From contig NC_023137.1 of the NCBI RefSeq assembly GCF_000511385.1, positions 3,355,001-3,419,000 of the forward strand: a DNA stretch of 64,000 bases. Direction: 5' to 3'. The translations under genes were made by a program, and so were the position numbers. The notes beneath the pieces are model-generated. The model was given only the letters and a program-made list of their open reading frames with translations, made no database searches and was not told where the DNA came from. The stretch comes from Phaeobacter gallaeciensis DSM 26640. GTDB taxonomy: Bacteria; Pseudomonadota; Alphaproteobacteria; Rhodobacterales; Rhodobacteraceae. Shown in pieces: positions 52,787-62,285 of the stretch; position 1 is the first letter of the stretch; every line of letters starts with the position of its first letter.

Positions 52787-53182
52787 ATGGCTAAGAACAA
52801 ACTCCACGAGGGCTCAGGGCCCTCACAACGTCAGCTCCGCGTCGGCGAATTGATTCGCCGCGCCCTGTCCGAAATTTTTGCACGCGGTGATCTGCATGAT
52901 CCCGAATTGAACCGACTGTCGATCACTGTCGGCGAGGTTCGCACTTCGCCCGATCTGCGCATTGCCACCGCTTACGTTCTGCCACTTGGTGGCAAGGGGC
53001 AGGAAGACACGCTCAAACTGATGGCCCGCAACAAGGGCGAACTGCGTCGGATGATCGGCAAGAAGCTGGCGCTGAAGTTCACGCCGGAACTGCGGTTCCA
53101 GCTGGATGACACCTTTGACCGGATGGATGACACCCGCCGGATGCTGTCGCAGGACGCGGTGCGCCGCGATATCGGCGAGTGA
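52787..53182 (+). CDS. rbfA: 30S ribosome-binding factor A
   Basis: A 131-residue KH-like maturation factor for the 30S subunit. Family landmarks are [24 protein letters not shown] near 13-36, [23 protein letters not shown] near 46-68 and [23 protein letters not shown] near the C-terminus. Normal length. It leads a small operon: the next gene begins at a GTG that overlaps its stop (GTGA). Upstream, 52674-52786 is a short divergent promoter region shared with dapB. Confidence 0.96.
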   Translation: MAKNKLHEGSGPSQRQLRVGELIRRALSEIFARGDLHDPELNRLSITVGEVRTSPDLRIATAYVLPLGGKGQEDTLKLMARNKGELRRMIGKKLALKFTPELRFQLDDTFDRMDDTRRMLSQDAVRRDIGE

Positions 53183-53937
53183 TTCGCTGGGCGGTGGCTA
53201 TGGCGCTGGCCCTCTGGGCCGCGCCTGCTGCAGCGGTGGACTGCCGCGACATCGCCTATGACGACAACCGCTACACGATCTGCGAGGTCAACGTCGCCGA
53301 GGATGAGTTGCGCCTGTTTCTGAAAAACGACGCGGGCGAAGTCTACGGGCATTTCTCCACCATCGAAAGCGATCTGGAAGCCAAGGGGCAGAGTCTGCCC
53401 TTTGCGACAAATGCCGGTATGTACCATCGCGACCGTTCTCCTGTCGGATTGTATCGGGACGGCGACGACGAGGAGATGCGGCTGATCACATCCCCCGGTC
53501 CGGGCAATTTCGGACTGCTGCCCAATGGAGTGCTATGTATCGGCGCTGCCCGCACGGATGTGATCGAAACACTGACCTTTGCTGAGACCAAACCACAGTG
53601 CCGCTATGCCACGCAATCCGGTCCAATGCTGGTGATCGATGGCGCGTTGCATCCGCGGTTTCTGCCGGACTCGACCTCGTATTTCATTCGCAACGGCGTC
53701 GGCACCAGCGCCGACGGCCAGCGCGTGGTCTTTGCCATCTCGCGGAACGCTGTGACGTTTCACCAGTTTGGCAGCCTGTTCCGGGACCATCTGAAGCTGC
53801 CAAGTGCGCTCTATTTTGATGGCAATATTTCGCGGCTCCACGCGCCGCAGATCAACCGCAGCGATGCCGGCTTCATGATGGGACCGGTGGTAGGCGTGGT
53901 GGCTGACGGCACCAAGAGCGACGCGGCGACCAACTGA
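53179..53937 (+). CDS. Phosphodiester glycosidase (NAGPA-like, DUF2233) family protein
   Basis: A 252-residue exported protein that starts at GTG overlapping the rbfA stop. A signal peptide ([18 protein letters not shown], cut near 19) precedes an NAGPA-type domain. [21 protein letters not shown] near 76-96 holds the conserved Asn-Ala-Gly-Met-Tyr and Arg. [19 protein letters not shown] near 143-161, [18 protein letters not shown] and [14 protein letters not shown] near 211-224 complete the family pattern. In animals this domain removes GlcNAc from phosphodiesters; bacterial periplasmic substrates are unknown. Coupling to rbfA is by position only. Confidence 0.9.
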   Translation: MIRWAVAMALALWAAPAAAVDCRDIAYDDNRYTICEVNVAEDELRLFLKNDAGEVYGHFSTIESDLEAKGQSLPFATNAGMYHRDRSPVGLYRDGDDEEMRLITSPGPGNFGLLPNGVLCIGAARTDVIETLTFAETKPQCRYATQSGPMLVIDGALHPRFLPDSTSYFIRNGVGTSADGQRVVFAISRNAVTFHQFGSLFRDHLKLPSALYFDGNISRLHAPQINRSDAGFMMGPVVGVVADGTKSDAATN

Positions 53938-54068
53938 GTCAACCACACGCGTCGGGCCAGCCCATGCCGCAGTTGGCTGACGGTTTCGCCACCTCCCGCG
54001 ATTGACAGCCCGGGATGGCTGGGCTACCTCGCGCGCCTCTCTCACCGACGATGACATTGGGGTACAAC

Positions 54069-54974
54069 ATGGGACGCAAACGCAAAGGGCGCGATATTTC
54101 CGGCTGGCTGGTGGTCGACAAGCCTGCGGGGCTGACGTCCACTGCGGTTGTCAATAAGGTCCGCTGGGCCTTTGATGCCAAGAAGGCAGGCCATGCCGGC
54201 ACGCTGGACCCCGAAGCAACCGGCGTTCTGGCAGTCGCTTTGGGCGAAGCCACCAAGACTGTGCCTTATATCACCGATGCGCTGAAGGCCTACACTTTCA
54301 CTGTGCGGCTCGGTCAGGCGACCAATACCGATGACGCCGAAGGCGAAGTGATCGCCAGCAGCGATACACGGCCAAGTGATGAGGACATCGTGGCGGCGCT
54401 GCCGCAATTCCTTGGTGATATCATGCAGGTACCACCAAAATTCTCAGCGGTGAAAATCGACGGCCAGCGTGCCTATAAGCTGGCGCGCGATGGTGAAGAC
54501 ATCGAACTGGCCGCCCGCCCGTTGTGGGTTGAGGAACTGATCCTAGTGGATCGTCCTGACGCTGACCATGTCGTGTTGGAAATGACCTGCGGCAAAGGCG
54601 GCTATGTGCGGTCCATCGCCCGGGATCTGGGCGCGGCCCTTGGGTGTTACGGCCATGTCAAATGCTTGCGCCGGATCTGGTCGGGGCCGTTTGACGCCGA
54701 GGATGGTATCAGCCTGGAAACACTGGACGAGATGGCCAAATCGCCGGATCTGGACGGTTTTTTGCGCCCGCTTGAGGAAGGGCTTGCCGATCTGCCCCAG
54801 CTGATCTGCACCCCCGAAGGTGCGGCGAAACTGCGCAACGGCAACCCGGGCATGGTGCTCGCCTCCGATGTTGAATACGGCGAAGAGGCCTGGGCCTCGC
54901 TGGAGGGTCAGGCCGTCGCAGTCGGCCACTACAAAGCCGGTGAGTTGCATCCCAGCCGCGTCTTTGTGCGCTAG
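54069..54974 (+). CDS. truB: tRNA pseudouridine(55) synthase
   Basis: A 301-residue enzyme that isomerises U55 in the tRNA T loop. Catalytic Asp47 is in the [14 protein letters not shown] motif. The KPAGLTS opening, [17 protein letters not shown] near 130-146 and [15 protein letters not shown] are standard. The C-terminal PUA-like region ends [11 protein letters not shown] 54069 ([12 protein letters not shown]) is the usual beginning, with GGGG-rich sequence upstream. The 132-nt gap from the previous gene contains no ORF. Confidence 0.97.
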   Translation: MGRKRKGRDISGWLVVDKPAGLTSTAVVNKVRWAFDAKKAGHAGTLDPEATGVLAVALGEATKTVPYITDALKAYTFTVRLGQATNTDDAEGEVIASSDTRPSDEDIVAALPQFLGDIMQVPPKFSAVKIDGQRAYKLARDGEDIELAARPLWVEELILVDRPDADHVVLEMTCGKGGYVRSIARDLGAALGCYGHVKCLRRIWSGPFDAEDGISLETLDEMAKSPDLDGFLRPLEEGLADLPQLICTPEGAAKLRNGNPGMVLASDVEYGEEAWASLEGQAVAVGHYKAGELHPSRVFVR

Positions 54975-55017
54975 CCTGTGGTTGACAGCGGCGCGAGGTC
55001 TGGGCACGACGGGCGCC

Positions 55018-55536
55018 ATGATCCATCGCAGCCACACCAAGGGCGACGCGCCCTCAACCGCAGTCTATTCCAACTGCGAGCAGTATCGATATAGCCTCAG
55101 CCGGATCTGGGATCCGGCGGGGACACGGGTGATGTTTGTGATGCTCAACCCGTCTACCGCGACTGAGGTGCAGAACGATCCAACGATTGAGCGCTGCGAA
55201 AGACGCGCGCGCGCCTTGGGACATGGCGGATTTCGCGCGACCAATATCTTTGCCTTTCGGGCCACTGACCCCCGCGACATGAAACAAGCTGCCGATCCAG
55301 TTGGGCCGGATAATCTGGGAATAATTCTGGAGGGTGCGGACTGGGCGGATCAGGTGATCTGCGCCTGGGGCACCCACGGCGCGTTTCGTCAGCAAGGTGA
55401 TCAAGTTGCGGCGGCACTTGTTGAAACCGGTCGGCCGTTGTTTCATCTCGGACTGAGCAAGGCCGGTCATCCCAAACACCCGCTCTACATTCGCTACGAC
55501 CAGAAACCCGAACCCTGGCGGCCCACGCTGTCATAA
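55018..55536 (+). CDS. DUF1643 family protein
   Basis: A 172-residue soluble protein of the DUF1643 family. The characteristic parts are YRYSLSRIWDPAGTRVMFVMLNPSTATEVQNDPTIERCERRARALGHGGFRATNIFAFRATDPRDM (seen in blocks from residue 21 to 88), ICAWGTHGAF, and the C-terminal LGLSKAGHPKHPLYIRYDQKPEPW. Function unknown; the family is frequent in genomes with phage-like or accessory content but here it lies among housekeeping genes. It starts 43 nt after truB. ATG 55018 is the first start that keeps only the conserved part. Confidence 0.88.
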   Translation: MIHRSHTKGDAPSTAVYSNCEQYRYSLSRIWDPAGTRVMFVMLNPSTATEVQNDPTIERCERRARALGHGGFRATNIFAFRATDPRDMKQAADPVGPDNLGIILEGADWADQVICAWGTHGAFRQQGDQVAAALVETGRPLFHLGLSKAGHPKHPLYIRYDQKPEPWRPTLS

Positions 55537-55567
55537 GATCTTGCTAACCATCGCTTCTGATTTGATT

Positions 55568-55592
55568 TGATACACAACTATTACGTGTATCA
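55568..55592. promoter_or_regulatory. Palindromic operator candidate upstream of the RTX gene
   Basis: TGATACAC (55568-55575) and GTGTATCA (55585-55592) are perfect 8-nt arms with a 9-nt spacer (25 nt overall), about 47 nt before the RTX start. The form suits a homodimeric repressor or activator. It does not match a lux-box I can name. Confidence 0.45.
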
Positions 55593-55638
55593 TATTGGTC
55601 ATGCGGGTGTTCCGCGTGTTTCATGAGGGGTCGCCGGA

Positions 55639-56685
55639 ATGTTGATGCTGGCTGCAATGTTGGGGGTCGCCGCCGTTGGCGGCATCTTGTTGATTGACGA
55701 GGGGGACAGCGGCTCTGACACCTCTGACGTCAATGAAGACAACGATGATACTGCCGAAAAGGGCAGCAGCAGCGAAACCATCTCACTCGACACACTCGTC
55801 TCTACTGGCACCGCTGCACCCGATCAGCTTGGCGGCGATGGTGCAGACGATCTACTGCACGGCCTGGCTGGGGATGATCAACTGAACGGCTACGCCGGTG
55901 ATGACAGCGTACAAGGTGACGAAGGCAATGACACACTGCACGGCGGTGAGGGGGACGACACCCTAGAGGGCGGCTCCGGAGATGATCTCCTACACGGCGA
56001 CCATGGCGATGACCTGCTGGCCGGTGATGATGATGATGACAGGCTGTTTGGCCACTTCGGTGAGGACACGCTTGACGGCGGTGCAGGCGATGATCAGGCT
56101 CACGGCGGTCAGGGCAATGATACGCTGGTCGGGGCCAACGGGCGCGACGCGCTGCACGGGAACGACGATGATGACCATCTGACAGGTGGCCAGGGGCAGG
56201 ACACGCTGTTCGGCGGCACTGGTGATGATCTTCTGGTCGGCGACGATGATGGCGACACTGCAGATTACCTGAACGGAGGTGACGGCGATGACACGATACT
56301 TGCCGGGGCCGGTGATATCGTGACCACCGGCACAGGCGCCGACAGTATCCTTGTTGGCGCAGGTAATTTTTATGTCAGCGAGGACGCAAACGGGGACAAT
56401 ACGGACCCCACCGCCCCCATCGATTTGTCCGATTTCAATAAAAGCGAGGATCAGCTGGTTGTCATCTGGGACAAATTCGGCTCTGACACGCCTGTCGTTG
56501 ACGTGAGCAGCGATCCAGATACCCCCGGTGAGCATATCGTAACGATAGACGGCAAGGAGGCGCTGCGCGTGACCGGCCCTGCAGAACTGGCAGCATCCGA
56601 CATACTGGTCGTAGACCAAGAGGCCGCGATCCGCTTCGGCGTGATGGCGAATGAAGCTGGCAGCGGCGGGCTAACGCTCGACTAA
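55639..56685 (+). CDS. RTX (hemolysin-type calcium-binding repeat) protein with N-terminal membrane anchor
   Basis: A 348-residue strongly acidic protein. The N-terminus (MLMLAAMLGVAAVGGILLI) is one hydrophobic helix that acts as signal anchor or uncleaved signal. An Asp/Ser-rich linker (about 20-60) leads to roughly 16 glycine/aspartate nonapeptide-like units (GGxGxDxLx type) over about 63-235, which fold as a calcium-filled parallel beta-roll. A non-repeat C-terminal domain (about 240-348, IDLSDFNKSEDQLVVIWDKFG...) is commonly found in Roseobacter RTX proteins. Most RTX proteins leave by type I secretion without a cleaved signal, so a surface-attached role is plausible. Ligand and role are unknown; no type I export genes are nearby. 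Confidence 0.85.
   Translation: MLMLAAMLGVAAVGGILLIDEGDSGSDTSDVNEDNDDTAEKGSSSETISLDTLVSTGTAAPDQLGGDGADDLLHGLAGDDQLNGYAGDDSVQGDEGNDTLHGGEGDDTLEGGSGDDLLHGDHGDDLLAGDDDDDRLFGHFGEDTLDGGAGDDQAHGGQGNDTLVGANGRDALHGNDDDDHLTGGQGQDTLFGGTGDDLLVGDDDGDTADYLNGGDGDDTILAGAGDIVTTGTGADSILVGAGNFYVSEDANGDNTDPTAPIDLSDFNKSEDQLVVIWDKFGSDTPVVDVSSDPDTPGEHIVTIDGKEALRVTGPAELAASDILVVDQEAAIRFGVMANEAGSGGLTLD
55830..56330 (+). repeat. Coding RTX nonapeptide-repeat tract
   Basis: About 16 related 27-nt units (GGC/GGT-GAT/GAC rich) encode Gly-Gly-x-Gly-x-Asp-x-Leu/x motifs. The repeats are diverged at the DNA level. Confidence 0.8.
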
Positions 56686-56743
56686 TCCAGGTCTCGTCAG
56701 CCCGACATCCGCTGCGCTGACAGAGACTATGCCGCAAAACCTT

Positions 56744-56772
56744 TTGCTATTTCCGAAGAATCTGCGTATACG
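56744..56772 (+). promoter_or_regulatory. Putative sigma-70 promoter of rpsO
   Basis: TTGCTA (56744-56749), a 17-nt spacer and TATACG (56767-56772), which predicts a leader of about 118 nt before rpsO. S15 commonly controls its own mRNA through the leader; I did not identify the binding structure. Confidence 0.55.
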
Positions 56773-56897
56773 CGCGACCTGTTCAACGGCGCTGCGGCCT
56801 TCTGCGGAAAACTGCATCGCCCGAGACGCCTCCATGGGCCTGTGCTGGACGACATCCCGGCCTGCGCCATTCACACAAACCTTCAAAGGAGACCCCG

Positions 56898-57167
56898 ATG
56901 TCGATCACTGCTGAAGAAAAAGCCCGCCTGATGAAAGAATTCGCAACCAAAGACGGCGACACCGGTTCCCCGGAAGTCCAGGTTGCAATCCTAACCTCGC
57001 GCATCAACACCCTGACCGAGCACTTCAAAACCCACAAGAAGGACAACCACGGTCGTCGTGGCCTTCTGAAAATGGTTGCTCAGCGTCGTAAGCTGCTGGA
57101 CTACACCAAAGGCAAAGACGTGGCCCGCTATCAGGACCTCATCAAACGTCTCGGCATCCGTCGCTAA
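56898..57167 (+). CDS. rpsO: 30S ribosomal protein S15
   Basis: An 89-residue four-helix protein of the small subunit that binds 16S rRNA near helices 20-22. It starts [57 protein letters not shown] (in blocks), with the RNA-binding HKKD and Y/R-rich loop, and ends [13 protein letters not shown]. Length is exact. GGAGACC precedes ATG. It has its own promoter and terminator, and pnp follows 2.05 kb later in the same direction, with an opposite-strand methyltransferase gene between them. Confidence 0.98.
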   Translation: MSITAEEKARLMKEFATKDGDTGSPEVQVAILTSRINTLTEHFKTHKKDNHGRRGLLKMVAQRRKLLDYTKGKDVARYQDLIKRLGIRR

Positions 57168-57193
57168 TCGCGACGACCAGACGGTTGAAGATC

Positions 57194-57226
57194 AACGCCC
57201 GCGCCATTTGGCTGCGGGCGTTTTTC
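57194..57226 (+). terminator. Intrinsic terminator after rpsO
   Basis: AACGCCCGC (57194-57202) and GCGGGCGTT (57214-57222) with an 11-nt loop, followed by TTTT. The gene beyond converges. Confidence 0.9.
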
Positions 57227-57251
57227 GTTGCACTGGCTGATCTGCGGGCTG

Positions 57252-58868
57252 CTAGGCTACAGCCCCGCACTGTGACATAGCGGCCGTCGGATGGGCCGTC
57301 TCCGCTTGCGATGGTGCGTCCTTGACCAAGCTCACGCCAAGACCTGCAAGAATGTCCAGGCGCCGCGCTGCAAAAGCATGGGCGCGGGCGCGCAGGACAG
57401 CAAGGTTTTCCTCAGCCAGTTCCAGCACCCGACCATCCTGTTCCAGCCGCTGCCCCTGCGGCTCAAGAATTCGCCAGACAAAACTCGCCCAATCATCCGG
57501 GGTCTGATGTCCCTCGCTTTGTGCAAGCAGGAACAGCTGCTCCATTCGGTCAACCGCAACGCCGCCCCCCGTCACCGGAGATGCCAAGAAGCCTAGACGC
57601 TCACTATCCTCAGCATTCTTGCAAACCGCCGAATTGAAGTCGTGGCATCGCGCAACCCGATCCGCATATCCCGTCTGCGGCAGACAGGGCACGATATAGC
57701 CCGCACCAGTCAGGATTGTCAGCATCCGCGTGATATCGCCCCAGGTCATATCTGAGAACACCCCTTGCTCCAGCAAGGCGCGAACGGTGTGCTGCCCAGC
57801 GGCCAAAGCGTGCAAAACAGGCTCATACTGGCTCGCTTCCAACGCGATATCTCCCTTGCGCCAGCTGATTTTCAACGGGCCGGTTCCATAATGGCGCGCC
57901 AGCGCGAAGGTGGTCTGAAACCACCCTCCGACGCCGCCACGTTGCGTTTGTGGCAGCCACCCCCGTACAAAAACATCCGCGCGGAACTGCTCGTTTAACA
58001 GAATGTCACGCAATCCCTCGCGCCTGATCGCATTGCTTTCTTCTGCCAGAAGCGCCCGCTGTGGCGCGCTGAGGCAGATATCGTCGATGTGATCCAGAGG
58101 ATTCGCCGCCCCCATGAACTCCAGTTTTGCCTGCGCCAGATCTTCTGCCACATCGGCAAAATGAAACGGGGTCCAATCCTTGTTGAAGAACTCATGCGCC
58201 AGGTAGTTCCGCGACATCGACTTCATCTCGCTCAACCGGGTCAGCTGGCCCGGATTGGAAGCAAAGAACCCCGCACCGGCCTGTTTCAATTGCTCGGCAA
58301 ACCCCAAGGCTTCGTCAATGCGCTGCTCCAGCGGCCCGGTGCTCTGCGCCGCGCGATCCGTCAGCAACCGGCGCAATGGCATCGATGGAGCCCAGCCAGG
58401 TTGCGTGTTGTAACTGATATAGACCAGCCCACCCGGTTTCAGGCGGCGGGCGATGAAGCCGGTAATCCGTTCCTGATTCTCCCGCGAGACCCAGCTGTAG
58501 ACGCCATGGAGCGCAATCACATCGAAGCTATTTGGCAAGGTTGCCTCCTCCTCGAAATCCTCAAAGGATCTTTCGTAGAAGGTGACATTGGGCACCGTGG
58601 CCTCCTGTGCCAGTCGATGTGCACCAGCGATATGCGCCGGGTTGAAATCCATCGCATGCACATCAACATGCGGGTTTGCAGCGGCCAGCAGATTGGCGGT
58701 GAACCCCTGCCCGCAGCCCAACTCACAATAGGTTAGACGGTTGTCATCCAACCCATGCCGATGCCCCCGCGACAACGCAGCAAACGCCAAGCGCGATGGC
58801 GTCATCTCATGAAAGAAATCATGCGTGTAGTCGAGCTCGGCAACATAGCCGGAGGTCCAATCGTTCAT
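57252..58868 (-). CDS. SAM-dependent methyltransferase with methyltransferase regulatory domain
   Basis: A 538-residue protein. The N-terminal class I methyltransferase domain (about 40-165) has the SAM motif YCELGCGQGFTANLLAA (motif I) near 47-63, HAMDFNPAHIAGAHR (motif II) near 71-85 and FDVIALHGVYSWVS (motif IV) near 114-127. A second all-helical region (about 215-300) fits the MethyTransf_Reg domain. The remaining 230 residues are another helical domain typical of this family. The substrate is unknown. It lies between rpsO and pnp on the opposite strand. Confidence 0.88.
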   Translation of the reverse strand: MNDWTSGYVAELDYTHDFFHEMTPSRLAFAALSRGHRHGLDDNRLTYCELGCGQGFTANLLAAANPHVDVHAMDFNPAHIAGAHRLAQEATVPNVTFYERSFEDFEEEATLPNSFDVIALHGVYSWVSRENQERITGFIARRLKPGGLVYISYNTQPGWAPSMPLRRLLTDRAAQSTGPLEQRIDEALGFAEQLKQAGAGFFASNPGQLTRLSEMKSMSRNYLAHEFFNKDWTPFHFADVAEDLAQAKLEFMGAANPLDHIDDICLSAPQRALLAEESNAIRREGLRDILLNEQFRADVFVRGWLPQTQRGGVGGWFQTTFALARHYGTGPLKISWRKGDIALEASQYEPVLHALAAGQHTVRALLEQGVFSDMTWGDITRMLTILTGAGYIVPCLPQTGYADRVARCHDFNSAVCKNAEDSERLGFLASPVTGGGVAVDRMEQLFLLAQSEGHQTPDDWASFVWRILEPQGQRLEQDGRVLELAEENLAVLRARAHAFAARRLDILAGLGVSLVKDAPSQAETAHPTAAMSQCGAVA

Positions 58869-59140
58869 TCAGCACCTGTTCATTCGTGGTGGGGTCGACG
58901 GCGTCTTGCCCTTCTGGGGTGCGCAAAGTTTTCATAAAAACGCTGAGGATCTGGTTAACGCACAGGTATTTAGAACTCGCCATCGGCGTTGCTGCGCCCT
59001 GTGGTATGGGGCCTGGCGCGAAATCTCTGAGAACCGGCATCACCAGCGCTTGCCCTTTCAATCTGTACAAAAATCCTGTAAGGGCGGCCTATCTGAGACG
59101 TGCTGCCAAGACCCCGGCAGTCGAAAGAAAGATAGAGAGG
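58869..59140. other. Intergenic stretch between the methyltransferase and pnp leader
   Basis: The 351-nt divergent gap up to pnp. I see no further ORF. The part nearest pnp (59141-59219) holds two hairpins, listed separately. Promoters for both genes must lie here but none stands out. Confidence 0.5.
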
Positions 59141-59144
59141 GGTC

Positions 59145-59203
59145 GGCGGCAATGGGGCCGCCACATCAAACGGGAGACCCGGGATACGCCCGGGAGTGCT
59201 CCC
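59145..59203 (+). promoter_or_regulatory. Stem-loops in the pnp leader
   Basis: Two hairpins: GGCGGC/GCCGCC (59145-59150 with 59157-59162), and CCCGGG-ATACG-CCCGGG (59178-59194) extended by GGGAG/CTCCC (59172-59176, 59199-59203). The second ends 16 nt before the ATG. In E. coli RNase III cuts such a leader stem and PNPase represses its own mRNA. The same is plausible here but is not shown. Confidence 0.5.
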
Positions 59204-59219
59204 AGCTAGGATAAGCTGA

Positions 59220-61358
59220 ATGTTTAACGTTACAAAGAAATCGATGCAGTGGGGCGAAGAGACGCTCACACTGGAGACCGGCAAGGTTGCCCGTCAGGCT
59301 GATGGCACCGTGATTGCCACCCTGGGCGAGACCTCGGTCATGGCAAATGTCACCTTTGCCCGCCAGCAGAAACCGGGTCAGGACTTCTTCCCTCTGACCG
59401 TCCACTACCAGGAAAAATACTACGCGGCGGGCAAGGTCCCCGGTGGTTTTTTCAAGCGTGAAGCACGCCCCACCGAAAAAGAAACGCTGACTGCGCGTCT
59501 GATTGACCGTCCGATCCGCCCGCTGTTCGTCCCCGGCTTCAAGAACGAAGTTCTGGTGATGTGCACCGTGCTGAGCCACGATCTGGTCAACGATCCCGAC
59601 ATGGTCGCCATGATCGCAGCCTCTGCGGCGCTGACCCTGTCCGGCGCGCCCTTCATGGGCCCGATCGCCGCTGCGCGCGTTGGTTTTGAGGGCGGCGAAT
59701 ACGTCCTGAACCCGACTGTCGACGACATGCAGGACCTGCGCCTGAACCCTGATCAGCGTCTGGATCTGGTTGTTGCCGGCACCAAAGATGCCGTGATGAT
59801 GGTTGAATCCGAAGCTTACGAGTTGACCGAAGCCGAAATGCTGGGTGCGGTGAAATTTGCTCATGAGCAGATCCAGCCGGTAATCGACCTGATCATCTCG
59901 CTGGCGGAAGAGGCGGCGAAAGAGCCGTTTGACTTCCAGCCTGCTGATTATTCCGAGCTGTTCGCCGCTGTTAAGGCTGCCGGTGAAGAGCAGATGCGCG
60001 CTGCATTTGCGATCACCGACAAGCAGGAGCGCACCGCCGCTGTTGCCGCCGCCCGCGACGCGATCAAAGCCTCGCTGAACGAAGAACAGCTGGAAGATGC
60101 CAACCTCGGTTCCGCCCTGAAGAAGCTGGAAGCTGGCATTCTGCGTGGCGATGTGGTCAAGACCGGCAAGCGGATCGACGGACGTTCGACCACCGATGTC
60201 CGCGCCATCGAGTCGGAAACTGGCATGCTGCCGCGGACCCATGGTTCGGCGCTGTTCACCCGTGGTGAAACTCAGGCACTGGCTGTGACCACGCTGGGCA
60301 CCGGTGACGACGAGCAGTTCATCGACGCGCTGCACGGCAATTTCAAATCCAACTTCCTGCTGCACTACAACTTCCCTCCCTATTCGGTTGGTGAAGTGGG
60401 TCGTGTCGGCTCCCCGGGCCGTCGTGAAATCGGTCACGGTAAGCTGGCATGGCGCGCATTGCAGGCGGTTCTGCCTGCGCCGACCGACTTCCCCTACACC
60501 GTCCGTGTGGTGTCGGAGATCACCGAATCGAACGGTTCCTCCTCGATGGCATCCGTCTGCGGTGGTTCGCTGTCCATGATGGACGCCGGCGTTCCGCTGA
60601 AAGCACCGGTTGCCGGTGTGGCCATGGGTCTGATCCTGGAAGACGACGGCTCCTACGCGATCCTGTCGGACATTCTGGGCGACGAAGACCACCTCGGCGA
60701 CATGGACTTCAAAGTGGCGGGTACCGACAAGGGCATCACCTCGCTGCAGATGGACATCAAGGTTGCAGGCATCACGCCTGAAATCATGGAAAAAGCACTG
60801 GATCAGGCCAAGGACGGCCGTCTGCACATCCTCGGTGAAATGGCCAAGGCTCTGTCGGAAACCAATGCGTTCTCCGTCCATGCGCCGCGCATCGAGACCA
60901 TGCAGATCCCGACCGACAAGATCCGTGAAGTCATCGGCTCCGGCGGTAAGGTCATCCGCGAGATCGTGGAAACCTCCGGCGCGAAAGTCGACATCAACGA
61001 CGACGGCGTGATCAAGATCGCATCGGCCGACGGCACCGCCATTCAGAAGGCCTATGACATGATCCACTCGATCGTGGCAGAGCCGGAAGAAGGCGCCATC
61101 TACACCGGTAAGGTCGTGAAGATCGTCGACTTCGGCGCCTTCGTGAACTTCTTCGGCAAGCGCGATGGCCTGGTACACGTGTCCCAGATCGAAAACCGCC
61201 GCCTGAACCATCCTTCGGACGTTCTGAAGGAAGGCCAGGAAGTGAAAGTGAAGCTGCTGGGCTTTGATGATCGCGGCAAGGTCCGCCTGTCCATGAAGAT
61301 CGTGGATCAGGAAACCGGCGAAGAAATCAAAGCTGAGAAGAAAGAAGACGCGGAATAA
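59220..61358 (+). CDS. pnp: Polyribonucleotide nucleotidyltransferase (PNPase)
   Basis: A 712-residue phosphorolytic 3'-5' exoribonuclease of the degradosome. Two RNase PH domains flank a helical linker (the first about 10-145, the second about 310-545, with [27 protein letters not shown] and [28 protein letters not shown] for catalysis). A KH domain follows at about 555-615 ([20 protein letters not shown]) and an S1 domain at about 620-695 ([33 protein letters not shown]). A long antisense ORF covers this gene but is a codon shadow. Codon use is strongly biased, as for a highly expressed gene. Confidence 0.98.
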   Translation: MFNVTKKSMQWGEETLTLETGKVARQADGTVIATLGETSVMANVTFARQQKPGQDFFPLTVHYQEKYYAAGKVPGGFFKREARPTEKETLTARLIDRPIRPLFVPGFKNEVLVMCTVLSHDLVNDPDMVAMIAASAALTLSGAPFMGPIAAARVGFEGGEYVLNPTVDDMQDLRLNPDQRLDLVVAGTKDAVMMVESEAYELTEAEMLGAVKFAHEQIQPVIDLIISLAEEAAKEPFDFQPADYSELFAAVKAAGEEQMRAAFAITDKQERTAAVAAARDAIKASLNEEQLEDANLGSALKKLEAGILRGDVVKTGKRIDGRSTTDVRAIESETGMLPRTHGSALFTRGETQALAVTTLGTGDDEQFIDALHGNFKSNFLLHYNFPPYSVGEVGRVGSPGRREIGHGKLAWRALQAVLPAPTDFPYTVRVVSEITESNGSSSMASVCGGSLSMMDAGVPLKAPVAGVAMGLILEDDGSYAILSDILGDEDHLGDMDFKVAGTDKGITSLQMDIKVAGITPEIMEKALDQAKDGRLHILGEMAKALSETNAFSVHAPRIETMQIPTDKIREVIGSGGKVIREIVETSGAKVDINDDGVIKIASADGTAIQKAYDMIHSIVAEPEEGAIYTGKVVKIVDFGAFVNFFGKRDGLVHVSQIENRRLNHPSDVLKEGQEVKVKLLGFDDRGKVRLSMKIVDQETGEEIKAEKKEDAE

Positions 61359-61383
61359 TCTGCCTCTTTTTCAAAGCATCCCG

Positions 61384-61411
61384 AACCCCGCCAGAAATGG
61401 CGGGGTTTCTT
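61384..61411 (+). terminator. Intrinsic terminator after pnp
   Basis: AACCCCGCCA (61384-61393) and TGGCGGGGTT (61398-61407) with the GAAA tetraloop, then TCTTC. The T tract is short. Confidence 0.85.
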
Positions 61412-61478
61412 CGTTTTCGGGTCCACAGGCTGCGGCCTCCCTCTTTTCACCGCTGGGCAAGATCGCTACCTCTGGCTT

Positions 61479-62195
61479 ATGCGATCCTACATCATTCATA
61501 TGGCAGGTGATCAGAAACGCGCCCCAAACGTGGCACGGCTGATGACAGAGCTGCCGCAGCCGGAGATCATTGAGGCGGTCAATGGCCGCGCGGTTCTGAA
61601 GGCAGGCGGGATCACCGTACACAATGGCGACTTGCACCAGCCGCGTTACCCCTTTGCGCTGAGGGCTGGGGAGATCGGCTGTTTCCTCTCCCATCGCAAA
61701 TGCTGGCAGAAGATCGTCGACAGCACCGATGAGTTCGGCTTGATCGTCGAAGATGATCTTGCCTTGGACCTGACGATCTGGCGCGATGCCATCAAATTGG
61801 CCGAAAATCGCGCCACCACCGAGAGTTTTATCCGGCTGCCTGCCAAACACCGCGAAACCGCGACGCAGCTTATCGCGACCGAGGGCGAAGCGCGCCTGTT
61901 TCTGCCAAGACGCATCGGATTGCAAACCGTCGCGCAGGTGGTGGGAAAAGCCGCGGCGGCGCGCCTACTGGCAGCCACGGAGACGCTGGACCGACCGGTT
62001 GATACCTTCCTTCAGATGCACTGGGTCCATGGGCAAATGGTCCACACAATCTGGCCCAATGGTGCATCAGAACTGACGGAGGAATTGGGGGGCTCAACCA
62101 TCCAGTCGCGCCCCACAGGAGGAAAGATCGCGCGTGAAGTGAAACGCGCGCTCTACCGGAGCCAAGTCGCCCTGCGCCCACAAAAGCACTCGTAG
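61479..62195 (+). CDS. Glycosyltransferase family 25 (LPS biosynthesis type)
   Basis: A 238-residue GT25-like enzyme that probably adds a sugar to lipooligosaccharide or another surface glycan. It opens MRSYIIHMAGDQKRAPNVARLM, the family start that contacts UDP-sugar. GEIGCFLSHRKCWQKI near 64-79 and LIVEDDLALDL, with the metal-binding Glu-Asp-Asp, are diagnostic. A late basic tail follows. It is not in a polysaccharide cluster. The ribosome site is poor, so the ATG at 61479 is chosen from alignment with the family N-terminus. It ends at a shared terminator. Confidence 0.9.
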   Translation: MRSYIIHMAGDQKRAPNVARLMTELPQPEIIEAVNGRAVLKAGGITVHNGDLHQPRYPFALRAGEIGCFLSHRKCWQKIVDSTDEFGLIVEDDLALDLTIWRDAIKLAENRATTESFIRLPAKHRETATQLIATEGEARLFLPRRIGLQTVAQVVGKAAAARLLAATETLDRPVDTFLQMHWVHGQMVHTIWPNGASELTEELGGSTIQSRPTGGKIAREVKRALYRSQVALRPQKHS

Positions 62196-62208
62196 TGGAG
62201 CCATAGAA

Positions 62209-62232
62209 AAAGGGGCCAGTTGGCCCCTTTCC
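62209..62232. terminator. Bidirectional terminator between GT25 and the peroxiredoxin gene
   Basis: AAAGGGGCCA (62209-62218) and TGGCCCCTTT (62221-62230); the inner pairs must open to make a loop. T tracts exist on both strands, and the genes converge. Confidence 0.85.
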
Positions 62233-62285
62233 CACAACGGTCATTTCACAAGGGTACAACGCCCCCGTTTGAATGTTTCAGTCGG

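Noticed and set aside
55830..56330. Regular short repeats that could be taken for a CRISPR or satellite array
   Set aside because: The period is 27 nt in frame and encodes Gly/Asp nonapeptides of an RTX protein. There are no spacers and no cas genes.
59166..61211. A 681-codon ORF on the minus strand opposite pnp
   Set aside because: It is an exact antisense shadow of the highly biased pnp codons. Its product is His/Asp/Val-rich low-complexity sequence with no domain, and it has no ribosome site. Such ORFs are often misannotated as hypothetical proteins.
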